From: Erinaceus europaeus
Lineage: Eukaryota > Chordata > Mammalia > Eulipotyphla > Erinaceidae
DNA: 64,000 nucleotides
Reading direction: 5' to 3'
NCBI RefSeq assembly: GCF_950295315.1
Contig: NC_080165.1
Span: forward strand, 4,287,734 to 4,351,733
Below are positions 22,685-33,905 of this stretch, piece by piece (the first letter of the stretch is position 1; each line of letters opens with the position of its first letter). The position numbers and the translations under genes are program-made. The notes beneath the pieces were generated by a model, which saw nothing but the letters and a program-made list of their open reading frames with translations, was not told the DNA's origin and made no database searches.

Positions 22685-22924
22685 GCAGCCACCAAATGTC
22701 TGTCTCACAGACTCTGTGAGGACAATAGCCCTCATCACATGACTTTGGTGGAGGGTGTGGTGAATGACACAGACCCTGTCTGGATGTAAATTATACTCTT
22801 GATTGCATGATTTTTAAATACTATTAAATCACTAGTGTCATAAAACAAAAAAAACAAATTTACTATATATTTGTATTTCTGTTAACATGTTTTATTTTCA
22901 CCAGTATATTTTCTTTTTTTAAAA

Positions 22925-23125
22925 TTTTTTTTGGATAGAGACAGCCAGAAATCAAGAAGAAGGGGGTGATGGTATAAGAGAAAGACAGAGAGATCCCAGC
23001 AGCACTGCTTCACCACTTAGGAAACTTTGCTCCTACAGGTGTGGACTGGGGACTTGAACTGGGGTCCTTGCACTTTATAACATGTCGAATCAAACAGGGC
23101 CGCCACCACCACCACTTGGCCCTGT
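22925..23125 (-). mobile_element. tRNA-related SINE, type B
   Basis: 'ttggatagagacagccagaa', 'atcccagcagcactgcttca', 'gggacttgaactggggtcct' (reversed B box) and 'ggccgccaccaccaccactt', in the standard minus order. Confidence 0.82.
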
Positions 23126-23924
23126 ATGCTACAAATTTGATGGAGTCTAATTTATCCATTTTTTTTATTTTATGAATGATGTTTTGGAAACCTATCAAAG
23201 AGTACTTTGACTAAATCAAGGTCATAGAAATTTTTACTACTTGTCTTCAAGAAACAGGCATTTGTTTATTATTTACTTTTATATTTTTATTTTATTTTAT
23301 ATTTTCTGTGGAACATGAGGCAAGTATCAAAGTCCCCTTTCATGAAATCTCCATGTGATTGTTTGTGCATTTCTTAAAAGGGCAATTGATTTCTTTGTGA
23401 ATCTCATCATAGATCCTCAATCCTGTGCAGACATCTCTCTATCTTTTTTTGCCCTTTTCTATTATTGTGTCAATATTATATTATTCTCATGGCTCTAAAT
23501 CTATAATTAGCTTTAAAATAAAATAAATGTGTTGCTCTTTAGAGTAACAAATCGATTCTAAATAGCATAAGAAATACAAAAGACTTACATTGGGAAATCA
23601 TTGGGAAACTAATAATTAATTTAACAGTCACCAGAACTTCTATCACCCATATGCTATTCAGTGATAGTCCTCTGCAGTTTACTTTAATGTCTTAGTATCA
23701 GGATAACTTCGATTTTATAGCCTAGGATGGAAATTTTTCTTTTTCTTCCATTTTTGACTTAGTTTCTCTTAATAATGATCATTTCAAAGTTAAAGATTTG
23801 GTATAATTTCTCAGTTAGACCACTCGGACTTGGAGTTAGAAAGTTGTTTTTTCCACCTATACATTTATGTTGTTGGTGGAAACAAGGTTTTTTGTGTTAT
23901 TCATTTACTCTTTAAAAAATATAT
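23126..23924. other. No recognised feature
   Basis: AT-rich. Segments at 23130-23530 may be very old L1 (reverse orientation, 'ggagtctaatttatccatt'), not assignable by eye. Confidence 0.4.
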
Positions 23925-24062
23925 ATTTATTTATGAGAAAGACAGGAGGAGAGAGAAAGAACCAAACATCATCACTCTGGCACATGTGCTGCCAGGGATC
24001 GAACTCAGGACCTCATGCTTGAGAATCCAAAACTTCATCACTGTGCCACCTCCCGGACCACT
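23925..24062 (-). mobile_element. Short tRNA-related SINE, type C
   Basis: 'atttatgagaaagacaggag', 'atcactctggcacatgtgct', 'ggatcgaactcaggacctca' and 'gtgccacctcccggaccac'. This copy is a good reference for the type. Confidence 0.85.
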
Positions 24063-24727
24063 TATTCATTTATTCTTAATTTAAAAAAATCTTACTGAAT
24101 CCACCAGTTCTTATTTATTTTATTATCTTTACCTTGGAATACGTTGTGGAGGTTTTATGGTGTTATTTTAACTTCTCTGTTACTTTATTGAACTATTTCT
24201 AAGTTCCTACTCAGTAAATGACAGTATTCAAGTAACAGGCGCCATATATAACAAAGACATATTTTAATGCATTTTGCTTCACCTCCCATCTTGACTTTCA
24301 AAAACAGTGTTGTGATTTTTATTTTCTATTGCAAGGATAAACTGCTTTGGGTCAGCTTTCTAAGACGGAAATAAAGAGAGAGAATCAAACGGGAAGAGAG
24401 AAAGATTCTCACCGCACTAACTCCTAACAGCACAGGGGAGTCAGGGTGGAATCTGTTTAGCCTGTGTGAGGAAACAGTTGCGCTCAGGGAGATATTTTAT
24501 CGACCCATGTGTTATCATTTTAAACCAATTAAGTATCTTAATTCTTTTTAAACTGAATTTAAAAACTCAGACAGCAATATATTAAACAATATTTGTTTTA
24601 AGTTTAATGGCCTTGATTCATTTGTATCAACGTATACTTCTATCTGCTGTCATTCTCCTTTTAACTCAAAAGTTATCTTTAAAAATTCTATTATTGTTGA
24701 GTTGTTTTGCCCTTTAAGGAAGTATTC
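24063..24727. other. No recognised feature
   Basis: AT-rich sequence without recognised elements. Confidence 0.45.
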
Positions 24728-25045
24728 CGGGCATAGCTCAGCGGGTTAAGTGCAGGTGGCGCAAAGCACAACGATTGGCATAAGGATCCCGGTTCGAACC
24801 CCTGGCTCCCCACCTGCAGGGGAGTCGCTTCACAGGCGGTGAAGCAGGTCTGCAGGTGTCTGTCTTTCTCTCCCCCTCTCTGTCTTCCCCTCCTCTCTCC
24901 ATTTCTCTCTGTCCTAGCCAACAACGATGACAGCAATAACAACAACAACGATAAACAACAAGGGCAACGAAAGGGAAAATAAATAAATAAATAAATGAGA
25001 AAAAAATAATAAAAAAATACAATAAATAAATAAATTTCAAAAAAA
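24728..25045 (+). mobile_element. ERI-like tRNA SINE, type A
   Basis: 'catagctcagcgggttaagt' (A-box region), 'cggttcgaacccc' (B box), full body, long AAATA/A tail. Short flanking repeat 'gaagtattc' (about 24720 and 25050). Confidence 0.93.
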
Positions 25046-25086
25046 AAGAAAGTATTCATCTCTTGTATGATAGAAAACGCTTTCCT

Positions 25087-25338
25087 GGGAGTCAGTGGAA
25101 GCGCAGCGGGTTAAGTGCACATGGCACCAAACACAAGAACTGGTGTGAGGATCCTGGTTCGAGCCCCCGGCTCTCCACCTGCAGGGGAGTCGCTTCACAG
25201 GCGGTGAGGCGGGTCTGCAGGTGTCTGTCTTTCTCTCCCCCCTCTCTGTCTTCCCCTCCTCTCTCCACTTCTCTCTGTCCTATCCAACGACATAAACAAC
25301 AACCACAACAATAATTACAACAATAAAAAAAAAAAAAG
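25087..25338 (+). mobile_element. ERI-like tRNA SINE, type A
   Basis: 'gggagtcagtggaagcgcag', 'tggttcgagccccc', complete body, poly-A tail. It lies only about 40 bp after the previous copy, in the same orientation. Confidence 0.93.
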
Positions 25339-25439
25339 GTTTCCTTTTCCTTCGTTCTTCGAAAGAGTTGACTTATCAGAGAGAGAAAGAGCAGAGACAG
25401 ACGGGTCAAATGAGACCGCAAAAGCAAGCAAGTCCTGTG

Positions 25440-25985
25440 TTTGAATATTGAGACCTTCCTTGGTCATCTTTATTTTTTCTCAGCTGATTTTTTGTCTGTC
25501 TGTTTGTTTTCTTGGAGAAATAAAGTTACAAGACCGTTGTTGTCACGTGGGTGCAATTTCTCATCTTTCCTCAGCAGGTGTCTGCACACCCTTCCCGTCA
25601 CCAAACTACCTCCCCCTCCAGCACGTGTACTGGGTCCCGGTATTCTCTCCACCAGCCTCTCCTACTCACCCTCCGCTGCCCTGTAATTCTTGGCCTTCCA
25701 GGAGCCAACCAAGACCAGTTCAAGTCCCATGCTATGCTTTCCCCCTGTTCCTTGTTCTCCTTGTTCCTTAGTGATATCACTTGACATTTATCCTTCTCCT
25801 GGCTGGTCTCATTTAACAGGATTCCTCTCTTCAAATTTCATCCCAGAGACAAACAAGATGACTCCGGTTTTCAGACAGTTGAGTAGTGCACACGTTTTCT
25901 ATCTGTACCACAACTTTCTCAGCCCCTTGTCTGTTGTTGGGTATCCATGTTTATCTCCATGCTTGGAGAAATTCAAATTAATAGC
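25440..25985 (-). mobile_element. Old L1 3' end
   Basis: Reversed L1 landmarks: 'tctgtaccacaactttctca' followed by 'gtctgttgttgggtatccat' (the ORF2 C-terminal region) and UTR sequence to the left. The 191-codon + frame over this interval is a shadow. Confidence 0.75.
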
Positions 25986-26077
25986 GTTAATTCTCTTTCA
26001 GCGTTTTAAAGAAATATCTCTACCGTATTTCTGCTTACATCAAACCTTTCTCTCCATCTATGTAAAATATTTCTTTG

Positions 26078-26183
26078 CCTCTTTGTTTTCATATTATGAT
26101 AACACAGATAAAGAATTGGATTACTTCCTGCCTCTTTGTTTTCATATTATGATAACACAGATAAAGAATGTGATTACTTTCTG
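26078..26183. repeat. 53-bp tandem duplication
   Basis: The unit 'cctctttgttttcatattat...' starts at 26078 and again at 26131, with only a few mismatches. Confidence 0.95.
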
Positions 26184-27464
26184 TGTGGTCACTGTCATGT
26201 TTATTTCCATAATCATTTACTATGTAACCTGGTACTTTGAGTCTAAGGCTCGTAATCACAGTTGAAAACAACAACAACAACAAGTAGCCGTTGTTTTTTC
26301 TACTTGCTTCTTTGATTTGTAATCACAGATATCTTCAGTCGCCCGGATCTGTCCTTACCTCACTATGGCTATTGGCATTCAGTATGTCTCCCTTTGCTGA
26401 TTCCAGTGGTAAGAATTGCTATCTGCTCATGGCCACTCTTTTTTTTTCTTATGACTTTCCATTACCTGAAAATTTTAATTCAAATTATTTTCACCTGACA
26501 CATCTCAATTTCCATGTCTAAAAGTTTAATATGGCTCTTTTTAAATATCTCCTATTTCTCTTCATGAAATATGTAACTATGTAATTTTAAAAATCATTGT
26601 CTCCTAAATGTAATATCAACGTAGAGTATGACACGTTTTTGGTTAATAATTACTCTAAACATGGAGAATATTTTTCATTCTTTTTTTTTTGGTCATCTTT
26701 GATCAGAGTCCCGACATAAAGGGATTTACTCAAGTGCTGGGTAATTTTGTATTACTATAAGAATTCTTTAAATTTGTTTTCTGTATGTTCTTGGAACAAC
26801 TGATCTCTTAGAGTCTTGCTTTTATCAAGTTTCTGTGGTTTCAGACCAGGTTTCTCTAGGGCTAATTGTTTTCCCTGGGGCAAGATTTTTCCTGAGTACT
26901 CAATGTGATTTGATGTAAGAGCCTTTTGTGTCTGCTGGGAACAAGCACACTTTCCAGCGCTGTGTGAATACCAGATATTGTTTCCTTTAATCCCATCTGG
27001 TGTTTTTTTTGTTTAATCTCATTTTCTGTTACCTTCCTCACAGTCATAGAAATCAGTAAATCAGAAATCTGCTTAATAATTGAGTAAGCCTTTCTATAGC
27101 TCCAGATTTCTCTCTGGAGCTGGCATTTGATACTTAACTCCACTTGGTGTCCGCACTTAACTGGTCTACTTCTAAATTTAAAATACCTCCCAGGTCATAT
27201 GTGGACTCCCCTATTCTGCCCAGCATCCTGAAAACTGCCCCCAGATGTATATATACTATAACTCCAGGACTTTATTTTTCTCATCGTTTTTTGTGGGTCA
27301 CTTCAAGTTGGCATTTAATTTGCAGTGTCTAGAAAACAGTGCTTACTATAATTATTCTGGTATTTTTTCTAGTCAATTTGTTTTATAGAGACTGTAAATA
27401 TGGACAAACATTCCATCTTAATCAACAGTAGAAATAGTCTCATATATTATATCTAAAAGATTAT
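26184..27464. other. No recognised feature; small (AAC)n at 26266-26283
   Basis: Mostly AT-rich unique-looking sequence. The segment 26690-27140 may be very old L1 but cannot be placed by eye. Confidence 0.45.
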
Positions 27465-27618
27465 TTTTTAAAAGATTTTATTTATTTATTGATGAGAAAG
27501 ATAGGAGGAGAGAAAGAACCAGACATCACTCTGGTACATGTGCTGCCGGGGCTTGAACTCAGGACCTCACGCTTGAGAGTCCAGCACTTTATCCACTGCG
27601 CCACCTCCCAGACCACAT
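27465..27618 (-). mobile_element. Short tRNA-related SINE, type C
   Basis: 'agattttatttatttattga', 'gaaccagacatcactctggt', 'ggcttgaactcaggacctca' and 'tatccactgcgccacctccc'. Confidence 0.87.
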
Positions 27619-28155
27619 AAAAGATTATTTTTATAGCTGAAAATTCCTCAATTAATCAAATGTTTCATTTCTCCAGATTGTATACAGTAAAAGCAACTAT
27701 GTTCAAACTCATATATAATTCAGCCTCCCCTAAGCTTTTAAGTATTTATCAGACAATCTGAGAATCGTTTGACTTCTGCTCTCTGTCCAGATATAAGAAA
27801 AGGAACACACTGAGTTAGGACATCCTTCTTAATCTTACACACTGTTCTCAATTATAAACTATTTCTTCATTTCACTAAGAACTTTAATTTTGAGGGAGTA
27901 AGCATTAACTTTTTTTTCTATAAAATCCGTTGACTTCTTCATTTAAAAGAGATAATTAAGTTAAAGTGTATGAAAAACTGTGTTTTTCCTCTCTCTTTTT
28001 AATATGAGAAAACACAAGTCTACTGTGATTATATAGTTGCCTTGAGCCGTAGCTGGTTGGCACAGAGTTGCAGTCCAATTCCACTTCTCTGACGCAGTTC
28101 TGACTTTTTGTAAACTTTTGTCACTAGATGTTCTCACTGTAGAAAATATAGTTTG
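27619..28155. other. No recognised feature
   Basis: AT-rich; no element or coding feature recognised. Confidence 0.5.
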
Positions 28156-28243
28156 GTGTATGGCCACACCACCCTGCATGCACCAGATCTCCTGTGATCT
28201 TGGAAGCTAAGCAGTGTTGGGCCTGGTTAGTACTCCGATTGAA
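28156..28243 (+). pseudogene. 5S rRNA pseudogene, 3'-truncated
   Basis: Matches the first ~85 nt of vertebrate 5S rRNA in order: 'tatggccacaccaccctg', 'gatctcctgtgatcttggaa', 'gctaagcagtgttgggcctg' and 'gttagtactc'. About a dozen differences from the usual sequence and loss of the last third (from 'ggatgggagaccgcc' onward) rule out a working gene. The A-box and intermediate-element part of the internal pol III promoter is present but mutated. No poly-A tail is visible, so the insertion route is unclear. Confidence 0.9.
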
Positions 28244-28974
28244 GAAACTTTAATCTGTTATTACAGGACTTCTATCACATAGATATTAAAGGTGGTTCCA
28301 CAAATCAAATGTTATCCAAAGCTCATTTAAATACCTTCTCTAGTAATTCCATCTAATTCTGATTCTGATGTTGCTTTTCCTCTTCAGAAACATGCTTTTC
28401 TGAATTTGCAGAATGTGTTCCATGATGTATGTTGTTGTTGAAAGTTAGACATATCAGGTAGTAGTAACTGAGATTAAGTTTTTAACGTGGGGTTTTATGT
28501 TAGTCTGACCCCAGACTTATCGTAGGCCGTGTGCTGTAGCTCTAAGTACTGGAGGTGTCCTATTCTTCTGACCTGCTTCACTTTATCTCCTGCTTCGATA
28601 GATTCTGGACTCAAGCTGTTTCCCAGGCAACTCACCGCCATTATCTTGTAGCCTTACTGAAATGGCAGCAAAGTCCACGGTATAAAATAAGTTCTATATT
28701 TTAACTCTTGATCTCATTTTTTGGGTGGGCCAATGGACAGATGCAGGCCCAGGGCTGGGGCCTTCCTTCACAGGTTTAGAGGAGGTTATTCTGAGATGCC
28801 TACCTGATCTCTGAGGGATTTTAAGTCTCTGATTTTAAGCACGTTTTCACTGGGACCAATAACATGAAAATATCTGGAAGCGTATTAGAAAATGTTTTTG
28901 TTTTCTCTTTCTACTGCTAGATGCAAGAGCAGAGTATTCTTGACAGGTCACTGTGGAATCATGCCTCCTGAGAC
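28244..28974. other. No recognised feature
   Basis: Mixed composition without recognised elements. Confidence 0.5.
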
Positions 28975-29165
28975 AGAGCCCTCAGTGGGAGTGGGGAGGT
29001 GACTTGCCCGCCAGTTGGTATAATGTCCACGCTAAGGACCAGGGTTCAAGACCCCATATGGAAGGAAACACTCTGCAAAGAGGAAGCCTCAAGCAGTAAA
29101 GCAGTCTTGCCATGTTTAGCCTACTCTTTCTGTCGATTCTTCTTTTAACTATTATCTTAAAAAAA
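28975..29165 (+). mobile_element. tRNA-related SINE, type B, diverged
   Basis: 'gtggggaggtgacttgcccg', 'gccagttggtataatgt', 'caaggaccagggttcaagacc'-like B box ('aggaccagggttcaagaccc'), 'gcagtaaagcagtcttgcc' and a short A tail. Confidence 0.7.
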
Positions 29166-29540
29166 ATGCTGTAAGTATGAAGTTCTGAAGAAGCCTTGGC
29201 AGAAAAGAGAGACTGAGAAAAGAAGAGAGAGAGGACAGAGAGTAAGGACAAAAAAAAAAAAAAAGAAGGAAGAAAGATGAAAAAAAATCACAAAACTTTG
29301 TTCAATTATTTTGGAAGACTTTAGACAATGTTACACCATTTATACTCTTTCCACATGGGAAACTGAAACTGGCTGTTTGGGGAATGATATTCTGAACAAC
29401 TATTTCACCTGTTAAAATGAGTAATAGCCCTAAAATGATGTTAGCAATATTAATAAGAATGTGAGAACCCATGCATCCAACTGATACTTATTCAAAGAAT
29501 CCTACCAACCGATATTCATGAAGACTAGATTGATTTAATA
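29166..29540. other. No recognised feature
   Basis: Contains an A/G-rich stretch (29200-29290); otherwise nothing recognised. Confidence 0.5.
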
Positions 29541-29556
29541 GACATCTCTCTATTAG

Positions 29557-30070
29557 TTACCTTTATTTTCTTTTAATTTTTTATATTTATTTATTTATTT
29601 TCCCTTTTGTTGCCCTTGTCCTTTTTATTGCTGTTGTAGTTATTCTTGTTGTTGCTATTGATGTTTTCATTGTTGGATAGGACAGAGAGAAATGGAGAGA
29701 GGAGGGGAAGACAGACAGGGGGAGAGAAAGACAGACACCTGCAGACCTGCTTCACCGCCTGTGAAGTGACTCCCCTGCAGGTGGGGAGCCGGGGGCTCGA
29801 ATCAGGATCCTTACGCAGGTTGGAGCCATGTGCTGTTAACCCATTGCACTACCACCCGACTCCCGTTACCTTTATTTTTTTATTGGATAGAGGCAGACAG
29901 AAATTGAAAGTGAATGGGGATGCTAGAGAAGGAGAGAGACATAGATACACCTGCAGCCCTGCTTCATCATTCATGAAGCTCCCCCCTGCAGGTGGCGAGT
30001 GCAGGCTCACACCCCAGCCTTTGCTCATGAGAACATGTTTGCTCTGCTGGCTGCACCACCACCCACCCCT
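29557..30070 (-). mobile_element. tRNA-related SINE, type B, with an ERI copy in its tail
   Basis: The body (29879-30070) reads 'ttattggatagaggcagaca', 'ctgcagccctgcttcatc', 'gctcccccctgcaggtgg', 'gctcacaccccag' and 'ggctgcaccaccaccca'. The outer direct repeat 'gacatctctctattag' (29541-29556) and 'gacatctctctagtag' (30071-30086) brackets both SINEs. The type A element therefore landed in the tail of this one. Confidence 0.85.
29570..29864 (-). mobile_element. ERI-like tRNA SINE, type A, nested
   Basis: Full reversed type A module order, with the perfect repeat 'gttacctttatttt' at 29556-29569 and 29865-29878. Confidence 0.95.
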
Positions 30071-30180
30071 GACATCTCTCTAGTAGAAAGGACACGTAAC
30101 ATCAGATTTTCAAGTGAATCATTATTGTGAGGACCAGTCTCGTAGTTTTGTTTACTGACTTAACTAAAAAGAATCGCAGA

Positions 30181-30418
30181 GGGAGTCAGGTGGTAGCACA
30201 GTGGGTTAAGCTCAGGTGGCGCGAACCACAAGAACTAGCTCCCCCGGCTCCCCACCTGCAGGGGCGTCGCTTCACAGGCGGTGAAGCAGGTCTGCAGGTG
30301 TCTGTCTTTCTCTCCCCCTCTTTGTCTTCCCCTCCCTCTCTCTCAATTTCTCTCTGTCCTATCCAACAACAACGACATCAATAACAACAACAATAATAAC
30401 TACAACAACAACAACAAC
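30181..30418 (+). mobile_element. ERI-like tRNA SINE, type A, B box deleted
   Basis: 'gggagtcaggtggtagcaca' head and normal middle and tail. After 'cacaagaactagct' it jumps straight to 'cccccggctccccacctgc', losing roughly 25 bp including the B box. Target repeat 'aaaaagaatcgcaga'/'aaaaagaatcacaga' (30166-30180, 30419-30433). Confidence 0.93.
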
Positions 30419-30433
30419 AAAAAGAATCACAGA

Positions 30434-30689
30434 ATCATTCTTCAATATGTGATGTGATTAGAGTCTCACAAAGGCAAGCCTTGTACTCTATGAAGGATCA
30501 CTTACACAGACAGTAGGAGTTATTTCTAAGTGGAGAGGCTGGCCTGGGAAAGAAAATACATGATTATGGGAGGTAGCCAGAGCCAGACTTGTTGGCCCAG
30601 AGAGGTACTTAGTAAATATTTGTCAAATAACTAGATGAAATGTGTGTGTGTGTGTGTGTGTGCGTGTGCGTGTGCTTGTGCATGTGCGT

Positions 30690-30737
<48 letters not shown>

Positions 30738-31334
30738 AAGCTATTCTTTATGATTATTCAACATTTAGCAGAAGAGTCATGATTCTCCACTCAACAAGTC
30801 TGCTTGCACATGACACCTGATGTTGACTCTAACTTCTTCCTTGCACTGCTCCACACATCTGTAATTTAAAGCTTATTTTCATGACTCTTAAGTAGATGCT
30901 AATTGTGGTCACTTTTCTCCTCAGCCACTGCTGTTCTCCTTAACCACCTTTATAAACTCAGCATGTATCTTAGCCATCCAGAGAACCTCTCTGCTACCAC
31001 TATTGTCTTTCTTTAAAAATAAATGTTTAAAAGATTCTGTTTTTAACATCAGCTAGCAGAAAATTTGACTCAACCTGTTTTAATAAAAATGTTTATGGGC
31101 TTACAAAACAGGAAGTCCAAAGGTAGAGTTCAGGGCCAAATTAATTTAAGATACTGGCATATTTCGTGACAAATCTTTTGGCTCTGATTGATTCTCAGTG
31201 TCATCTACAGGCTTATAGTGCGATGACACATCTCTGTGATGACACACGTAGGAACGGAAAGAAAAGGTCACGTGCAGAAACTGTGTCAGAGCTGCCAAAC
31301 ACGCCTCAGAGTCTCTGACTAAACTGCCCTTTTG
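30434..31334. other. No recognised gene; contains a TG/CG-rich repeat
   Basis: Unique-looking sequence around a TG repeat (30640-30727). Confidence 0.5.
30640..30740. repeat. (TG)n with CG interruptions, then (GA)n
   Basis: TG runs flank a central block of repeated 'cgtgtg' and 'catgtg' units (alternating purine-pyrimidine, Z-DNA prone), ending in GA repeats. Confidence 0.95.
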
Positions 31335-31870
31335 GTGCTCCAGTTCACATATCTAGAGAAATGCAAATGCAAATAGCACTGAGATTCCCCTCATACCTGT
31401 GAGAATAACCTTCACCAATAAGGGGCTGACAAGGTTGTACAGATAATGGAATCTGTTGCACTGCTGGTGGGAAATCAAACTGGAGCAGGCCCTCTGGAAG
31501 ACTATATGGAGAGTCCTTTAACAAATATAAATGGAAATATCTTGTCTTGTCACAGCAATACCACCCTAACACATGTATCCAAAGGACATGAAGATACTAA
31601 TCGAAAGGGATATAGGTGCATTATTCACAATAGCCCAAGAGAGGAAACAGCCTTAATGTCCATTGATTGATTATCAGATGAAGAAAGTATGGGATATATA
31701 CATCATGGAATAGTACTCTGCAATCAGAAGTGATGACATTTTATCCTTACTGACAAAAGTGGGTGAGTTAAAGGTGATTATGCTTAGTGAAATAAATGAA
31801 AGAAGAGGTGAAAGATAATTACTAGATGGGTTCATTCATATGTGCAATCTGGAGAATTGAAGCACATGAA
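31335..31870 (+). mobile_element. Old L1, ORF2 3' region
   Basis: Landmarks of the L1 ORF2 C-terminal coding region: 'gttgcactgctggtgggaa', 'aaagggatataggtgcatta', 'ttcacaatagccca', 'catcatggaatagtactctg' and 'gtgaaataaatgaaag'. It is diverged and continues weakly after the next SINE (about 32330-32465). Confidence 0.82.
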
Positions 31871-32064
31871 TTTAGAAAGAAAGAAGGAAGGAAGAAGAAA
31901 GAAGGAAAGAAAAAAGAAAGGAAGGAAAAAGAGAAAGAAAGAAAGAAAGGGAGGAAGGAAGGAAGGAAGAAATAAAGAAAGGAAGAAAGGAAGGAAGGGA
32001 GGGAGGGAGGGAGGAAGGAAGGAAGGGAGGGAGGGAGGGAGGGAGGAAGGAAGGAAGGAAGGAA

Positions 32065-32098
<34 letters not shown>

Positions 32099-32117
32099 GA
32101 GAAAGAAAGAGAAAGAA
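31871..32117. repeat. Long homopurine tract (GAAA/GGAA/GGGA)n
   Basis: About 245 bp of almost pure A/G on the + strand: mixed GAAA and GGAA, then GGGA blocks, back to GGAA and GAAA. Poly-Phe/Ser/Leu or Lys/Glu frames across it are repeat shadows. Confidence 0.95.
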
Positions 32118-32275
32118 TGGTCTGGGAGGTGGTGCAGTGGATAAGGCACTGGACTCTCAAGTATGAGGTCCTGAGTTCAATCCCCGGCAGCACATGTAGC
32201 AGAGTGATACCTGGTTCTTTCTTTCTCTCCTCCTATCTTATCATCAATAAATAAAATCTTAGAGAGAGAGAGAGA
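32117..32275 (+). mobile_element. Short tRNA-related SINE, type C
   Basis: Cleanest copy of the type in + orientation: 'ggtctgggaggtggtgcagt', 'ggataaggcactggactctc', 'tgagttcaatccccggcag' (B box), 'cacatgtagcagagtgatac' and a tail of 'atcaataaataaaatctt'. Confidence 0.9.
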
Positions 32276-33114
32276 AAGAAAAAGAGAGTTAGATAGGAAA
32301 GAAAGAAGGAAGTTAGAAAAGAAAAGAATACTGCTGAAGTAAAGAGACTTTCTCAAAGACTTTGGTGATTATCTTTGTGAGGGTGTAGACACAGAATGTT
32401 GGTGGTTGGTGAAATGTGGAACCTGTTAACCAACATTAATCACAAATTTCAAAATCCTCTTTAAAAAATGAAGCCCTGTTTCTGAATCAATCCCTCATAC
32501 ATATATAAAAATAGTCTAAAACAAATCACGTTTGCTTGGGTCGAACTGAGATCTCCCAGGATTGGATGGAAGGGATAGATAATTGATTAATATCCAGGCT
32601 TTATCGAAAGAGAAAGAAAGCAATAAAAAATAGAAGACAAACAAAAGACAAAAGACAAAAGAGATATGTACTATAAATAGAATATCACATGCCTAGTTTA
32701 TCAGTAATAATACCAAGTACTGGATTCTGTGAGATGTTAAATGGCATATCTCAAATAATATTATTTTTCCTGCCGCTTGTCCCACAACTTTTTTCTAATT
32801 CCCCATGAATGTAGAATAAAATCTACACATTATCTTTCCTTACAAAACCACAAATTAATAGTCAGACACAGCCTTCCTTCATGAAATACTATTCATTATC
32901 CTTTTCTTATCCAAACAAGTCAAATATCTTTCTTCTGAAGGATCATTGCATCATTTCCCCTCTGCTTGGAAAGCTGTATGTCTTGAGCTCACCTGGAATT
33001 CTTGTTTTTCACATTTTTACTCAGATATTCATGTTATCTGAACAGATAAATTATCCTTATTGATTTGTCTTATATGATATCAATATTCACTTAGTTCTTT
33101 TCTTTTTTCTCTTT
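32276..33114. other. Mostly unassigned; weak L1 continuation near 32330-32465
   Basis: 'tgtagacacagaatgttggt' resembles L1 3' sequence downstream of the split at 31870. The rest is AT-rich and unassigned. Confidence 0.4.
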
Positions 33115-33330
33115 TTAAATGTTTTTATTATCTTTATTTATTTATTTCATAGAGACAGCCACAAATCAAGAGAGAAGGGGATGATAGAGGGAGAGAGACA
33201 GAGACACCTGCAGCCCTGCTTCACCACTCTCAAAGCTTCCCCCTGCAGGTGGGGACCAGGGACTGGAAGTCGGGGACTTTGTGCTCTGTAACATGTGTGC
33301 TCAACCAGGTGCGCCACCTCCCGGCCCCTG
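33115..33330 (-). mobile_element. tRNA-related SINE, type B
   Basis: 'catagagacagccacaaatc', 'ctgcagccctgcttcacca', 'gcttccccctgcaggtgggg', 'ccaggtgcgccacctcccgg'. Complete minus copy. Confidence 0.9.
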
Positions 33331-33689
33331 TTCTTTTATTTTTCTAGTGGCTTTTGTCAATGTCTGAAGTCTTATTATTGAATTACTTTTTATTCCTTTA
33401 TCTCTTTGATTGATGAGATCAAGGATACTTGTGGCTATGTATTTACCAATGCTTCTGATTAAATTAGTTTGTATTTGTTTTAAGGTTAAAAAAACCTCTC
33501 ATAATCTTGATTTCACTGAATACTTTTAAATTAAGAGCATGTTTTTACACTTGTGTTTACTAATGTAAATTTATTCTATTCCAACATTTATCTGCTTTCA
33601 GCATAAGGAACACAATGTCATGATATCCTCATTAAAATGTATTGTAATTCCCCAATTATTATCCCTACCATTCTCTATATTTTTTAAAT
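33331..33689. other. No recognised feature
   Basis: AT-rich between two SINEs. Confidence 0.5.
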
Positions 33690-33905
33690 TGAGGAACTTT
33701 AATTATCTTAATTTATTTATTGGATAAAGACTGCCAGAAACCAAGAGTGATGGGAGTTATAGAGAGTGAGAGAGACAGAGAGACAACTGCAGCCCTGCTT
33801 CACTGCTAGTGAACCTTCCCCCCTGCAGGTGGGGACCGGGGATTGAACCTGGGCCCTTGTGCACTGTAACGTGTGTGCTCAGCCAGGTGCACCATCTCTG
33901 CCATT
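33690..33905 (-). mobile_element. tRNA-related SINE, type B
   Basis: 'ttattggataaagactgcca', 'cagccctgcttcactgctag', 'ccccctgcaggtggggaccg', 'ggattgaacctgggccctt'. The T-rich 3' tail 'gaggaactttaattatctt' recurs at 36145, which suggests a shared subfamily tail. Confidence 0.88.

Noticed and set aside
25690..26265. 191-codon open frame on the + strand
   Set aside because: Its first half is the antisense of an old L1 3' end and the rest covers a tandem duplication; no domain.
31822..32193. Phe/Ser/Leu-rich and Lys/Arg-rich frames
   Set aside because: Shadows of the homopurine tract.
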